From: Sclerurus mexicanus
Taxonomy: Eukaryota; Chordata; Aves; Passeriformes; Furnariidae
Reading direction: 5' to 3'
Length of the DNA: 64,000 bases
Assembly (NCBI GenBank): GCA_013396755.1
Contig: VWZF01000447.1
Location: forward strand, 1-64,000
In this document: in pieces, positions 15,401 through 30,400 of the stretch
How positions within the stretch are numbered: the first letter of the stretch is position 1
Layout of the letters: each line of letters starts with the position of its first letter
Program-made: the position numbers and the translations under genes
Notes under the pieces: generated by a model
The model's input: only the letters and a program-made list of their open reading frames with translations
Database searches by the model: none
Told to the model about the DNA's origin: nothing

Positions 15401-18400
15401 CACGCTGTGAAAACTTGCTTTTCACCACAAAAGGACAAATTTATTGTTGGCCATTGTTGTCTTTTTTCTCTGTCCACATTTGGCACTGGAAAAGGGTTTA
15501 ATTAAAGTGGGGAGTCAAGAAATGTGACCTGGATCTGCAATACCTATTCTTTGGTGTGGGAGAACAGACCCTTTGAAGGGAAGAATCTCTACCTGGAGTC
15601 CCACACCAGCAAATATGGCCTGATAAAAGAATTTGGCCGTTATATCTCTGAACAGAAGTGGGAGTTAGGGCTGGTTGTTGGGATGTTTCCAAATGGGATT
15701 CAGCCCCTCAGACAGCCGGGAGATGCCACTGCCCATAGCACTCCCTGCTCCCACCAGTGGTGCTGCCGAGCAAAGCTTCCAGAATGTTGCAGGAAATCCC
15801 TCTGAAATTAAAAAAAAATAAAGATTTTGAACAGCCAGGAGTTTCACGAATAGAAAATCCAGTGCAATGGCAAAGGAGTCTTTTCTTTTTCTTTTTTTTT
15901 TTTTGGTAATTATTAATTTTACTCCACGTTTTGAAATCTAAGCGTGTCTTTTCCTGTGCCAAAGTATTGTTCTGAAAAATATATTCTGTATAAAGCCTTA
16001 ATCCCCTGACCATGTGGTATTCAGCTAAAGCCTGCATTTGCCTTTTACAGGTTCTTAACCAGCGTGACCTACTCTCTTCCATTTGCTCTGATGGCCGCCT
16101 GGGTGCTGTTTATAGCTGATTTTGTTAAAACACTTGTTCAAGAGAAAGATCTGAGGCTTTATGAGGTAAGGGGCAACTTTCTGGGGCATGCAAAATTATA
16201 AACAGATTTTTCCTCATTAGTGGCTGCTGCGTCTCATGTTCAGTATTAAACGCAGCAAAACAGGCATTAAGGAAAATATTCCAAAATACCTGTTGTGTTT
16301 GAATTCTGACATTGTAACCAAGCTCAAAGCCACAGAAACGTGCGGCGTTTACCCTTTGAGCGGAGGGAATATTGTTTTGGAGTTCTGAACTCTGGAAACG
16401 TGGACACCTCACAAAATTACAAGTTTTCTGAAGATTTAAAGCTCTCTAAAAATTGACTTTGAGTCATACCTAATGGGACAAAGACATGAAAGTTGACTTA
16501 TTTCCTATCCTTGAAGTTATTATACTTCACATTTCAGAAGGTGCTACATATTACATCAGTTGCTCTGAAACGAAGTTCTTCGGGTTGCCTACTGGAAAAG
16601 AACTGACACTGAGACATAGGGGATTTATTAAATTAACTCAGGTTTTCAGTGTGATCACTGCCAACAGAGATGAACAGCAGAGAACTTTTGTGAAACTAAA
16701 GCTTCAGCAAGCAGCAAAAGCTCGAGCAGATTTGGGTTTTATCCGACACCATGGAAACAAATACTGATTCACCAAAAACACTTCCAAGAAAGAGCACTCT
16801 GTGACCTGTGATGAGATGGAAAAGGAGTGAATCCCAGGGGTCCCTGGCAGCCCCTTACTCTAATTTAGGGAAGCATTTTCCTTCTCTCTAAGGTCCAGGG
16901 TGTCAGTCATCTTCGTAGCTGTGTAATAATCTACGACACCAGCACCTGTTGTTTCTTTTGGATTTATCAATACAAATTTGCAGTTTTATGCAAGTCTTGG
17001 GGACTTGATCATCAGCTAATTTAATAAATTAGTGTTGCTTCCTTGTAACCATGGTAATTTAGGTGTTATTTGTTGTGTGAGGAATGGTTTGGTGAGAGCT
17101 TTTACACTCAAGCCACTGCACCATTTAGCATAATTTAAAAAAAAATAACCAAAATGCTTTAGAAAAGTCACAAATCTAAGGCCAGAAGCTGCTTTGGAGC
17201 TTGTGAGCTGCGACACTTGACACTTGCAAATCCTGTCTGTGCTGTTCTTTTGCAACAGACTGCTTTGCAAGCCTTGGGCATTCCAGGAATGTGAGTGCGT
17301 GGTTTCTCCCTGGATAGCAACACTCAGGATGGCACAATGGGGCAGAGCATGGTCTGGTTGCATGTCCTGTCCAGGACCTGAATAAGGAAATCATCCAGTG
17401 TCAGCAGAAGGATCTCTTTGTTTCTCCCAGATGTCATTTGTGGTTGTTTTTTCCACCTTTCTCTCTGTAGTACATGAAGATGATGGGTGTCAATGCCAGC
17501 AGCCATTTCATCGCCTGGTTCGTGGAGTGTGCTGTCTTCCTTCTGATTACTGTCACCTTCCTCATTATTGTTCTAAAAGCGGGTGACATCCTTCCCAAAA
17601 CAAACACAGCGCTCCTGTTCCTGTACCTCATGGACTACAGCCTGTCCATCATAGCCATGAGCTACTTCATCAGTGTTTTCTTCAATAACACCAACATAGC
17701 AGCCTTGGTGGGCAGCCTCGTGTACATCCTCACCTTCTTCCCCTTCATCGTGCTGCTCGTCATTGAGAACCACTTGAGCTTCTCTGTGAAGAGCCTCCTG
17801 GTAAGCTCTGCTTTTCCATGACATTCCTAGCCATGGAAATAGATGTAAAACTCTTGTTTCTTAACAAGAGTCAATATATTAGGTTCCAGAAGCCAGACTT
17901 GTTTTCTCTGAGTCACCAGATTCAGGAAAGGACATCTATTAATGCAAGTGGTAGAATAATTAACCACATGGCACCAGGAGGTAATTCTCAAGCAGGGCTA
18001 TATTTCAAAAGCCTCCAATTAAAGCCCTGCATGAGGGAGGAAGTTGCATCCTGGGTGTGGAAGCAGAAGAAAGTCAGACTCTAAGGAGACAGATGTCACA
18101 GCCTGTCACCAGTAGCAGTTCTCCTCATAAGCCTGGTCCATGTGCTCTGTGACTGCTGGGGAAAAAGCCCTACTCATTTTCCTGGCTAATGAGGGACCTG
18201 ATTGATTGACTGACTTGACTTCTCTTTGAGACTAATTCATAAATTGTTTGTTTTCTGTCCTGTTTATCCCCCAAGAGCCTTTTGTCTCCAACTGCCTTCA
18301 GCTATGCAAGTCAGTACATCGCTCGCTACGAGGCACAGGGCATAGGTATGTTTCTTGTAGGCAAAACCAGGCCTCGAGCTCCCCCGGTGCTGGCATTTCA

Positions 18401-21400
18401 CTGGCTAAAACAGACTCTGATTGTATTTCCCAATTCCTTTCTGCAGGTCTGCAGTGGGACAACATCTATAAGTCCCCAATGATAGGAGACAACACTTCCT
18501 TTGGCTGGATGTGCTGGCTCATCCTGATAGACTCCTTCATTTACTTCATCCTGGGGTGGTATATACGGAATGTTTTCCCAGGTAAGGATACAAAGCACTG
18601 AGAGTGCTGCTGTTCCATCTCTTTTGGAAAACAACGAAAACAGCAGTGGCTGGCTCGGTGGTTCAGGCAGTGAGACAGTCTGCACACACAGGATACCTCA
18701 GTTCTAGCACAAAGGGAGCACGTTAATGACACCGAGACAGGGCAGAGCAGGGGAGCATTAGGGTCCCTCAGCTTATCCCATGGGTAGGTGGGTCTCCTGA
18801 AGAAGGTGAAGCCAAGGACACAGGAGGATGTCTTTGAAGTCTGGGGGGTGAGAATGAGAGCAGAGCACGTTGGCCTGTGTCTGTCAGCTGAGTGATTTTG
18901 ACTTGTGTTACTTACATCATTTGATTTCAAAAAGTAATTCCTGCCTTGGGCAAGAGCCAGTACATTTGTCTTCTGCTTTTCTTCCCCACCTAATGAAGCA
19001 GTCCACTGGCATACGGAAATGTACCCAGTGGAAAATGTAAAGTACTCCTGCCCTCCAGCTATGGAGTAACTCAGAATAACAAATTAGTGAGTGCTTCCTA
19101 TTGTGCCAGTCAGGAAAACTCTCCGCTGAGTCTCAGTAGCATATGAGCACATCAAGAGGGGAGACATCTCTGTGGAGTGCATTTTGGCTGTTTTGAGTGC
19201 ACCCCAGATAGTGATCATTCCTGGGAACAGGCACGTGGATGAGACTCCTCTCCCCGCAGGTAGATATGGCATGGCTGCTCCCTGGTATTTCCCGTTGCTT
19301 CCGTCTTACTGGATCGAATACAACAGTTACCTCCCCTTCTGGAGTGAGAAACAGAGAGGCCTTCTCTTCTCCAAGCTGATGTTGAGGAAAGAAGTCACCC
19401 TCAGCAATAAGATATGTATGTGGATGGGGTAGTAATAACAACTTATATTTTAGGTAAACAAAGCCAAATTTGTAAAGGGGCACCATACTCAGAAAGCACA
19501 TTTATCTGTTGATCCTTATTTTGTAGCACAGGGGAACTTGGAAACTGGTACTTACATGATTGGAGATTTGGCTTTTAAATTATATCTTTTCTTCCTATTT
19601 GGTGTGGAGATCCAGTATGGATGGTCTCATGCATATTCATGTATGTTGTAGTTACCTTACGTGCATATCTCTGTCTACAGCACTCTGTGTAGAAAGACAC
19701 TTTTGTTTGGGCAAGCAAATACAGGTTTCCCCTTGGCAAACGGGATGTGTGCTTCTTTGTTCATCTCTTCAAATGTTTAGCCTGTAAAATACTGTGAGCT
19801 CACACAGAAAAGCTTGCTGGTTGTACCTAGCTGAAAATAACTCAGCAGTTTTGCTGTGCATCCTCTAATTTTCTGTACTTGCTTACTATAAATTAAGTTA
19901 TGTGCTCGGAAACACCTGAACATGAGACCTTTCCAGAAGTGATTAATGCCCATTGTCAGGAGTGATTAGAAGCTGCAGAAGTAAAAAGGAGAAATCCCAG
20001 AGAGCTCAAAATGATCCAGATCCAGTGACATGTCTCAGTGTTCCAAGCTGAAAGGCACCTGCCTTGGCTGTATCTTGGTTTTCAAAGCCCTGCTTATCTC
20101 TGAGGGGAGCAAAGCAGCACAAGCACCTGCTGCAGTGCAGTAACTTTTCCTTCTCTTTGGTGCCAAAGGTGCCCCCCACCCTCACCTGGAACCAGAGCCC
20201 ACGGACCTCACCCTGGGAGTCTCCCTCCATGGCATAACAAAGGTCTATGGATCCAAAGCTGCAGTGAACAATCTCAGCCTCAACTTCTACGAAGGGAATA
20301 TCACTTCCCTGCTGGGACACAATGGAGCTGGGAAAACTACAACCATGTATGTACCCTTTAAAGTGGCTCTTTTTTTGTACTGTGGGCTGTGACAGGCTGA
20401 AGGAGAGAGCAAGTGGGGCTGGGCAGTGGTGGGAGACTGAGAAAGTTACTGTGTGAGGCCAAACCTCTCACGTAGTTTTATCTTGCTCATGGATGACCTC
20501 GGGAGTTCCTTCATCTCTCTGAATTCTTTAGGTTCTAAAAGGTTTTTTCCTGCTCAGTGACATGCTTTTTAGACACCTGAAATACCCAGCACAGCAACTG
20601 CTCAGTTGTTCCACGGCACTTCGGTGCCTGGGGTTGGGCTGTGGGCAGGTTGTGCACACACCAAAGCTGAAGTGCTATTAGCAAGAAAACTTAAAAAAGA
20701 TACACTTCAGCTGTGTGTTGGCTGGGCTGGAGTGGCAGGGAATTAATGCAATGGCCTTTCAGCCTTGCTGTTTATAAATTATTATTTGACTCATTAGATA
20801 ACAGCACTAAAGCAGACCTGTAGGACTTGATTTCCCCACTGATATATATGTGCATCTCTCTGAAAGCAACATTAAGCTGATAAATGGAAGCCTCAGAAGA
20901 GCCAAAACCAGTAAGACAGATGTGTACTTCATCTCAGCTTATTATCAATTCATCTCATATTCTCTTTGCAAAGTGTAGGCAAAGGTGATATGCAGAAAAG
21001 TATAAAACCTTCTTGAAACTTAGTGCAGGCTTCAAATCCTGAGTAAGGTCACAAGTTACTGCTTTTTAATGATGGTTAAAAGTCCCAGGAGAGAGAGGAG
21101 CTCTGGGAAGGTGAAGGGCAGTCTGAGATGCATCTTGTCCATGTAGTCCCTGCAGAACAGCACCAAAAATGAGCTGTAATGTGCAGGAAGTTATTTGGAG
21201 CAGAGGGCGTTTGGCTCAGGTCTGTTGGCCATTGCTCAGTGGGTGATTATTTGCTTGAACTAGATGAAAGTGCTGCCCAGTGTGAGGTGTCTTGCCTCGA
21301 AGTCCTCTCCCATCTCCTGTTAATGATGGCAGTGAAACCAGGCTCCCGTGCTCTGATGTCGTTAGTAAATGAAGGGGTGGCTTTCAGTCTCAGCTGTGGT

Positions 21401-24400
21401 TCCAGGATGGGCTGTCTGGGTGCTGCAGGCAAACCTCAGGGTGTGGAGTGCAGCTGCACTGTGTGAATTCCCAGTGATCACACTGCAAGTCAAGGGCATT
21501 CATGATATTGGTGCATGGGACGTGCAGTGGTCTGAGCGGGGAGAGAAAGGCTGAAGAAGACAAAGGAAGTAGCCAGGGTTCAATGTGTGAGCTTGTGGCT
21601 TGTCCTCACGTTCCCACAGAAGGATACAGGTATGTCCATGGATGCTAATGGGCCACCACTCTGCCACAGCATGGTCAGGCAGCAGGAGACACAGTGGGCA
21701 GTGGCCTCTGGCTGGAAGGGGTGGATGGTGATACAAGGAAACCTTGAAAATTATGACCATGTGAAAAAAGATTACCTATGGCTTTCTCCTCTAACTTCGC
21801 TTTCTATCTGTTTCCCCTTCAGATCTATTTTGACTGGATTGTTCCCTACATCATCAGGTACTATCTTTGTGTATGGCAAAGACATCAGGACTGACCAGGA
21901 GGTCATCAGGAAGAACATGGGGGTGTGTATGCAGCACAACGTGCTCTTTAACTACCTCACCACGAAGGAACACCTGCTGCTCTATGGGTACATCAAAGTC
22001 CCTCACTGGAGTAAAGAGGAGCTCTACCAAGAAGTGAAGAGGTATAAAAAGAGCAGGGTTGGAGAAGGCAGAGAGGGCTGTCAGAATTATGTGGTAGTGC
22101 CAGTGCTACTACAAAGCTGAAATCAATGGATTTGAGGAGAGTTGCAGATCCAGCTTAGGGTTCAAATGATACCTTGGTCTGACTACAGGAATATATTGAT
22201 ACCTGTGGCTGTTAAGAAAACAATGTCTGTTCTCCAGAGGGTTTACAAGCTTCTGTGGCAATTCTTTGGAGATGAATTTATAGGGCTAAGGGTCTAGTCC
22301 TTGCTGCTTTACAGTTTTCCTCAGGAAGAGATTTAATCAACCAGTCAGAAAGATGATGTTGGCTTTATTGGCTCTGCGGAGAAGTGAAGCAGCCAGAACA
22401 TCCCAGGGAGTTTGGATCTTGATGTCTCAGTTGATGGGCCTGAGCCTTTAACCTTGACTTGTCAGATGGAAACTTTGAAAACATCCTAAAAAATGTTTTA
22501 AAATCCTGATGACTGAGCTACAGGGTGACTCGTCTCCCTGCACTGTGACCACTCAGCAGAGCTGAGTTTTCTTTCGCAGTTAGGGAGTTTTTTAGGTGTT
22601 TTCAGACTCCCTGCTTTTGAAAAATACCTGAGGGACAACCTTTGGGGGTTGTTTTCCCTTTGTTTTTAAGGACTTTGAAGGAGACTGGACTGTACAGCCA
22701 CCGTCACAAGCTGGCTGGCACCCTGTCTGGGGGGATGAAGAGGAAGTTATCCATAGCCATTGCTCTCCTGGGTGGATCAAGGGTGGTGATACTTGACGAG
22801 CCAACCACAGGGGTGGATCCATGCTCCCGGAGGAGTATTTGGGAAATTATCTCCAAGAATAAAAAAGGTACAGTGATTAAAAGAGTTGCCACCCAGTGGC
22901 AAAGGGGATTTAATGTCACTTTTGTAAATATGGAACCAGTGGCTTTGGACTTTTGGAGGGTTTTGGAGGGCACAGAGAAAGCGCTGTGGGAGCCTGGGAT
23001 TTGGTAGGTCTGGATTTCCTGGTTGGTTTCTGTGAATTCAGTGTCATTTGAAAAGTAACTTTGCCATAACACACAATTTACAACACAGTAACTTTCTGTT
23101 TATCTCTGCTGTTGCCTTTCATTGAATTTAACCAGTAATTACCAAAAAATGCAGTTGATTTTCACCTGACGCTCAGTGTCCCCTCACTCAGCAAGGCTGT
23201 CACCCGTCTCAGGTAACCACGTGTGTTCACTCTGTGGTGCCTGACGTCAGCTTTGTGCTTTCCAGGCAGAACCATCATTCTCTCCACACACCACTTGGAT
23301 GAAGCCGAAGTTCTAAGTGACCGAATTGCCTTCCTGGAGCACGGAGGACTCAAATGTTGTGGTTCACCTTTCTACCTCAAGGAGACCTTTGGTGATGGAT
23401 ACCACCTGACACTCACAAAAAAGAAGGTTTGTGTCTGAGCTGGAGTTCTGTCTCCGAGGGAGCCATCCAGGCTTGTTGAGGGATGCAGGCGCTCACAGCT
23501 GTGCTGGCAGGAGCTGAGTGACAGATCCGAGGATAGCGGTGCCAAAGAGCTGCTGAGGATCCAGATGTGAGCCTGCTGCTTCTCAGGGAGAGATGCTGAC
23601 AGAACCTGTGTCCCTGCTTCCCTCAAGGCACAGGGAGGCTCTCCAGCAGGGCCACCCGACCAGCCTCCATGGCCCTTGGAAAACAGGAATTCTCTGCTTT
23701 GTTGAAACAGTCCATGGGGGTTAGAGACAGGGATGGATTCAGAGTGTGAACTCTGGAGCTCAGAAGAATAAAGCAGATGAGAGGAGTCTATCCACAGTGT
23801 GTGCCCTGAGGCAAAGTGTTCTTCTTGCAAGGAGTGAGGAACTTTGCTCTTGATGGTGTTTGCTACTGTGCTGTTGGTAGCCTCAGCACACGGAATAATG
23901 AGCAGATAGCATGAGAGATCAGCCCCTCTTCCAAACTGCTGGCTGTAGAGATAGAGAAAATGGAAAAAGACCCACGTGCAAGCCCTGTTTCTCAGGGGGA
24001 ATAGTGTGTTTGTGCTGCCAAGCTCAGGGGGCAGCCAAGCTGAGGGGGCAGGTCTCTGGTGGCTGTTTCTCCGTTGTACCACACACCCCTGAGCTAGTGC
24101 AGAGTGCTCGACTGAGGCCAGCCTCAACCCCTGTAGACAGAGGGGGCCCAGCAAAGTCTTGGGTGGACCAAGAGGGGCTCAGTGCCACACGTCCCTTTAC
24201 AAGGGACAGAAACCCACTTTTATCTGCTTTTGGTACTTACCTTCGAACGTTGGACACGTGGTCTGAGATCACTTCTGCATTATGCTCTGGGGCAGGATTT
24301 GGGATGCATCCTGCAGGAGGAAGTTGGACCTCACAGCCCTGTCATTGACCACAGAGTGTTTTCCTTCTTTTTCAGAACATGATAGAGGAGTGTGACACCT

Positions 24401-27400
24401 CAGCAGTGACCTCCTTGATCCAGTCCCATCTTCCAGAGGCTTATCTCAAGGAGGATATTGGTGGAGAGCTCGTGTATGTGCTTCCCCCCTTCAAGTCCAC
24501 AGTCTCAGGCGCCTACCAGGCGCTCCTCAGAGCCCTGGACACCAGCCTGAATGATCTGCACCTTGGGTGCTACGGGATTTCCAACACGACCGTGGAAGAG
24601 GTACGAGCTGGGGATCCACTGCATGTAATGAGATGTCACGGAGATCAGTTCCTGTGTAGCTCTGCTTCATGGGCTAGGTGCTGGCACATTTTGGACGCGG
24701 GAGCTTCAGGCAGGGAAGAAGTGGTTTGGTTGTTCAGTGAGTTACAGCTATGAACATGTCAGCGTAGGTATATCCATAAATCTACACATACACTAATGCA
24801 CAAAGTGTGCCACTCTCTCTCCTTGCTAACAGCTCATGAAATGAGACACTGAAGTTAGACTAAGGAGAAAGGGCAATGATTTGTTTCCCTTGGAACTATT
24901 CTCCTGGTCTCCAGGCATCCAGAGATGAGAGGGAGTTAGCAAACCACCTAAATGATGGACATGAGTGCTGAAAGCACTGCATTGTACAAGTGAGTCACCT
25001 GGTGTGTCTTAAGAGTAACACGGGTACCTTCTGCCATGGGAAATCTCTGGTTAAATAAACACATTTAATTGTATCAGAAATAAAAGGTAAATGATGGGCA
25101 ACGATGACCCTTGTCTTGTGGAAAGGAGGGAGGGAGATTGTTACCTTTCTACTCAGAAATCCTTTTTTCCTTAAAAGGTGTTTTCCCAAGGCAGAAAGAG
25201 TAAGTTATACATCATGTACCACGCTTGGGTGCCTTGGCTGCACACTCCCAGTGTGGAGACAGTGGGGTTGTCAGAGGCTGGAGGGGAAAATATCCCTGTT
25301 TCTTCCCTGGTGCCATGCAGAGAGCTGCTGTGTGGGTGTGGAAGTGTAGCCTTGTTCACACCTACTCACTGGTCACAGAGCAGGTGGCTCTGGGACAAGG
25401 TGAGTCCAGGAGGCATCTGCAAAGGTTTGAGTTTCCACTGCTGCAGCAGAAGAAAGACAGGACGTGACAGGGAGGTGGACAACAACAGTTTTACACTGGG
25501 AAAAGCAGAGCACAAAGGGAGCAGAAGGAGGATTGTAATGCACAGTCCCTGCGCCAACTACGGCTACGAAGCAGGAGAGTGGGTTCTGGTTATTGTTTTG
25601 GTAAACGGAGTCATTTGGACAAATTTTCCTTCGTATTTTCTTGCTCCATAGGTGTTTCTCAACCTGACAAAAGAGCTGGTGAAGGACCAGCAAGAGGATG
25701 CTGCTCTGCCCCACCAGCTGCCTGGAGCCAGTGACGGAATGTCTGTGAGCACAGACACCTTCACAGACAGAGACGGTACTCAATTACCTCCAGGTTTTAT
25801 TCCAGATGCAAACACTGACAGATGGACTGATTTGAGCTCCCTGTCTTCTTTCTTTGTTGAAAACCACATTTCACCGAGCCAGGAATCACGAAACCAATAA
25901 ATCACTAGAAATACAGCACTCATCTGTTCTTTAGATCCCCTGGTTTGCAATAGTCTGAATCACAGGATAAATTACAGAGGGGTTTTGTTTGCATCCGCCT
26001 TCCTTTAGATTGATCCAGGTTTTAAGCTGATCAAACACAGCGTGTGGGTGAAAGAGTAAATGTGTACCTCTGAAAGTAATTGCTGTAATAGATGTAGAGG
26101 ATTATTTCTTCATAAGTAGCAGAATTGGAAAGAAACTTTGTGGAAACCCCTTAGTCTGGTGGAAAAGCAGCACAGCTCTGAGCTGGCTCCTCCTTGCTGC
26201 TTTTTGCTGTGTCCCAGATGTTGCAGGAGCAGCCCAGACATAAAGGAGCCAAAGGACCAGACAGTGGGATAAGTTCATATTCAGAAGAGGATCAAGCTAC
26301 ACCACTGTCTCTGAGGGTTTGAGAGCTGCTAAAGGTGGCACAACCCCAAAATGACCAAGTACCTGGTTGAAATGCCTTCTTGTGGTAGAAACATTTTTTT
26401 TTACTTAATAAATACACCACTTATAGTTAGGGGTGCATCCAAGGGACAATGAAAAGGTATTTTTGTACTCCTCAAAGCTGACCTGCACTGTAAATGTTAC
26501 TGTAAACAGTCACTCGTGTGTGTAGAGAAGTGTTTTGTGTCACCCTTAAGGAGAAGACTGAAAAGCCTTTGCTTCATGTTGTATTGCATAGGTTAATATT
26601 TCATAGAGAGGAATAGGTTGCAGAGGGTTTGACTCTGCTTTTAGTATACCACAAAACCTGTCCATGCACAAGCTCAAGTGGTTTGTGCTTGTTTTCTTAT
26701 TTCAGGATTAATTTTGTTATAGATTTGCCCAAGGACCTGCTTTTTAAATTATGAAAAAATCAGTTTGTAAACCTAATAGAGTAATGCTTCCCCTGTAAGA
26801 TGCAGCTGCATAGGGAGGATGTTGGTAACTTAGTGCATCTGGAAGCCCCTGTCGCTCTTGCAAGATCTCAAACTGAAAATCAGTACATGTACACACTTGA
26901 AATTAAACAAAAAAACCTGGTGTTAAATGATCTTAAGACTCAAGCCAGAATGTGAGTCCAGTTCCAAGCCTGACACTGGGTATGCTCCAGCTTAGTAGTT
27001 GGATTTGCCACCTGCAGAGGTGTGCAGGAAAGAAAATGTACTCCCTGAGCACTGTATCCATCAATTCCCTGCATTGCACAAATACTGACCCATGGCAAAA
27101 TGCCTTCCTTTGTACCCAGACCAGCTCCTGATCAGATCCAAAAGCCTGCAGGGTTTGCCACTGCTGCTGAAGAAGACTTCAGCTTTGTTCATCAAGAGGT
27201 TCCACCACACCCGGCGGGATGTCAGAGGCTTCATCGCTCAGGTCATCCTCCCGGTCCTCTTCGTGATGGCTGCCATGGGCCTTGGGACACTGAGAACCAA
27301 GGAGACAGAATACCCCGAGCTCCTGCTGTCCCCCTCTCTGTATGGCACATCTGACCAGGCAGACTTCTTTGGGTGAGTGGTGATCTTGGTGACCTCTAAA

Positions 27401-30400
27401 CCCAGGGGTTTATAACGAGCCACTGTTGCCTTCAGGGTTATTTCTACGTGCAGCCAGTGGAGAAGTGTTAGTGTGGTTATGTTATGCAGACAACACGTAG
27501 AAATCTTGTTCCAAGGGGATGTCTGGGGCAGATCCTTGGCTCAGACCAGCAATTAGAAAGCTCCAGAAGAACAACTCTCAGCTGGAATTAACTATGAAGT
27601 GTGTGAGGAATATTCTTGGTGTTTCCTGTTGGAGTCCTCTGGCCCTGTGACAGCCATAGAATTTTCTTAATAGACACACACTATTGCCCCGATAAGAAAT
27701 GGAGATCCCCACATTGGTTGTCTCCAACATTACAACTCTGGGATCAAATTCCATCCATCCTGTGAGCTGTCTGCATCACCCTCCTCTCTGTGCTTTCCTG
27801 CCCAGGCCCTGGTAGTCCAAGCCATGCAGGCAATTTGAAGAGCATGTGCTTTTCCAGTGTGATTAAGATGCCACCACTGTATTATCTCAGTGTGCTTAAA
27901 AATCCTGTTACCAAAACAATTATGATTTGTATCATCCTGTTTTCATGTCGTGAATGTCTTTCTCCAGTGGTTCTCAGCTCTAAGTCAGAAATATAAAATT
28001 TAGCTCTAAAGCAAGTGTGTCTGCTTTAGGTGTCCTTTTCCAGGACTTATCATGCCTTTCTACTTCAGTCCTGCCAGATGGGGGAATGAGCCAAAGCTGC
28101 ATGTCCAAGTGCTCTGTTCCTCATGGTCCCAGCTTCTCCTGATGGATCATTGCTGGAGAGCTGGGGCAGAACCGAGGAGCTTCTTGAATGACCAAGGCCA
28201 AGTGGGTATCGCAGATGAGGGAGCTGATGGAGACAAGGCTGGAAGTAGCGCCTGAAATTTGCAGTGGATGCTTTTCTTCCTGGAAATACAATCCTGATTG
28301 TCCAGATGTTCATCAGTATCTTGCTTGGATGTAGAGGCAGCAAATCATTGGAGTAGCTCTAGGTGATGGGCAGTCCTTTTAGACCTGTGTCACTATCCTC
28401 CTCTACTTCAGGGATGTTTCCACAAATACTTGTTTAACATCTTAAATAAATCCCGTTTCATTCAAACAGTTTTCCTCTGATTAGTAATAGTGTAAAGTTC
28501 TTTGAACCTCTTCTTGTTTTTTCTCTGTTACATCTTAGGAATTTTAATGAAACCACAGGTGCTTTAGTGGCCTCGATGCTTGCTTTCCCTGGGACGGATA
28601 ACACGTGTATGAATGAAAGCAACTCGTAAGTACTTCCTGGGGTTTTCCCACTTAAATTGCAAATCTGCAAGAGAATTGACAACTGGACACTGTTAGCCCT
28701 TAGGCCTTAGAAACGATCATTGTTCTGCAGAATTTTCATGCGTTGGTGCCACACGCAGAGGAAAAATAGGTCTGTTGCCTGTCTCCAGCTTGGCTTGCGG
28801 GCTCACTGGCCTTTTGCTTGTGCTCTCACAGGCTGGGGCTGGTGGGATGCGAGTCAGCTGTGAGCAGGGAGCTGTGCAGCCCTGGTTGGTGTGAGCAGAC
28901 CTCAGCCCTGCCAAGAGCCAGCACAGAACTGTGGGTTTTCTTAAAGGCAGGAAATTACATGGTGCTTTAGGAACTTCCCCATGGTCCCAGGACCCTGATA
29001 CCAACAGTAAAGAACAGCAAAGCTGTTCTTTGCTTGCCTCAAGAAGGATTCACCACCACAAGTGGGCTCCTTTATTACTGGGAGTAGTAGGGAAGCAGCT
29101 TTGGTGATGGCAGGATGCCAGGATGAGAGCAAACAATGCTCATCTCTGGGAAGTGGTCCTTGCTGTCCCAATAATCCTGGCTATAATGTGAGCCCACACA
29201 TAAAGTTCTCTTTTTACCTCTATCTGAAAGCTGTGTCACAAGGGCTGGTTTGTTTTGGGCTCTGCAGATGAATTCTCGAGGAGCTGGTGATAAAATCCTG
29301 GGCAGACTTGCATGTTCGTGTGTGCCATGAATCTGCAGGCAAATATTTATCCTGGCAATTTACAGTGACTGCCTGGTCCGTGGCAGGACTGCCCAGCTAT
29401 TGCCAGGACAACAGCCCTTATTTCTGGGCTCTTTTAAGATGCTTTTGGCCTTTGTGTGCCAACTGCTTGCACTGTATACTGTGAGAAAAGCAGTGTCTGG
29501 ATTCTTTCTGAGCAGCTGAGTTAATCCAGGCACAGGGAGCAGCGAGGGCTCTCTGCCGAGAGGCACCGGAGCAGCAGGAGGATGGGTATTCCCTGAAGTG
29601 CCCAGAGCTGACAAGAAGGTCTGCTTTCCTGCTGAAGCTGCTCAACTGGCAGCCTTGCTGTCATTAAACATGACAGCAATTAGCTTCGTTTGCACACCTG
29701 AGCATGGAGAGCCTCAGAGGAAAATGTGTTCCTTTTTCAGGCAGTGTTTGACGGAGGACATGCTTGGCCAGTGGATTACCAGTGGAAACCAGGGAACTAA
29801 GTATTCTACCTGCAACTGCACAGATGGCATCCAGGTAATTTGGATAAACCTGAAAATGAGGGGGCTTTGGGAGGATACTGGGGGGGGGGCCTTGTATGTG
29901 AGGAGTGGTTTTATGGGCAGGAATGATGCTAAGGAGGACTCAGTGTTCAAAATCCTCCTGTCTCTTTTTGGCCTGGTTGATTTTGTGTACTGGATAACCA
30001 CTGTGTGCACCAGCTTGAGGACAGGAAAGGAAACAGCATCCTCATGAGATTTACATTCTAACATACCTGCCTCACTCCCCATGGTGGGAAAAGTTTAATG
30101 GCATTTGTGAATGTCATACAATTGTCTCATTTAGTGTGTATTCAAGAGGAAAATTTCATCTTATATAAGCCCTGTCATTATATAAAAGCACAGCTATTAT
30201 TGCTGCTCGCTCTTCAGAATTTAACTTCATGCAAAGTCTAGACCTGCCCCTTGTTATAAATAATGATGATTAATAATATTGATTATTTGCTTTAGGGTGG
30301 TACATACAGAGCCAGATATGGGCACTGTTGGGCTTAGTGTCTTTGCATGCACATGGGGAAGAGGCAGATTCTGCCCCAAGGGTGTTACAGTCTTACAGTG

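Noticed and set aside
20315..20338. GHNGAGKT read as a damaged Walker A
   Set aside because: His at this place is normal in ABCA NBD1 (ABCA1 also has it); the GxxGxGKT core is intact.
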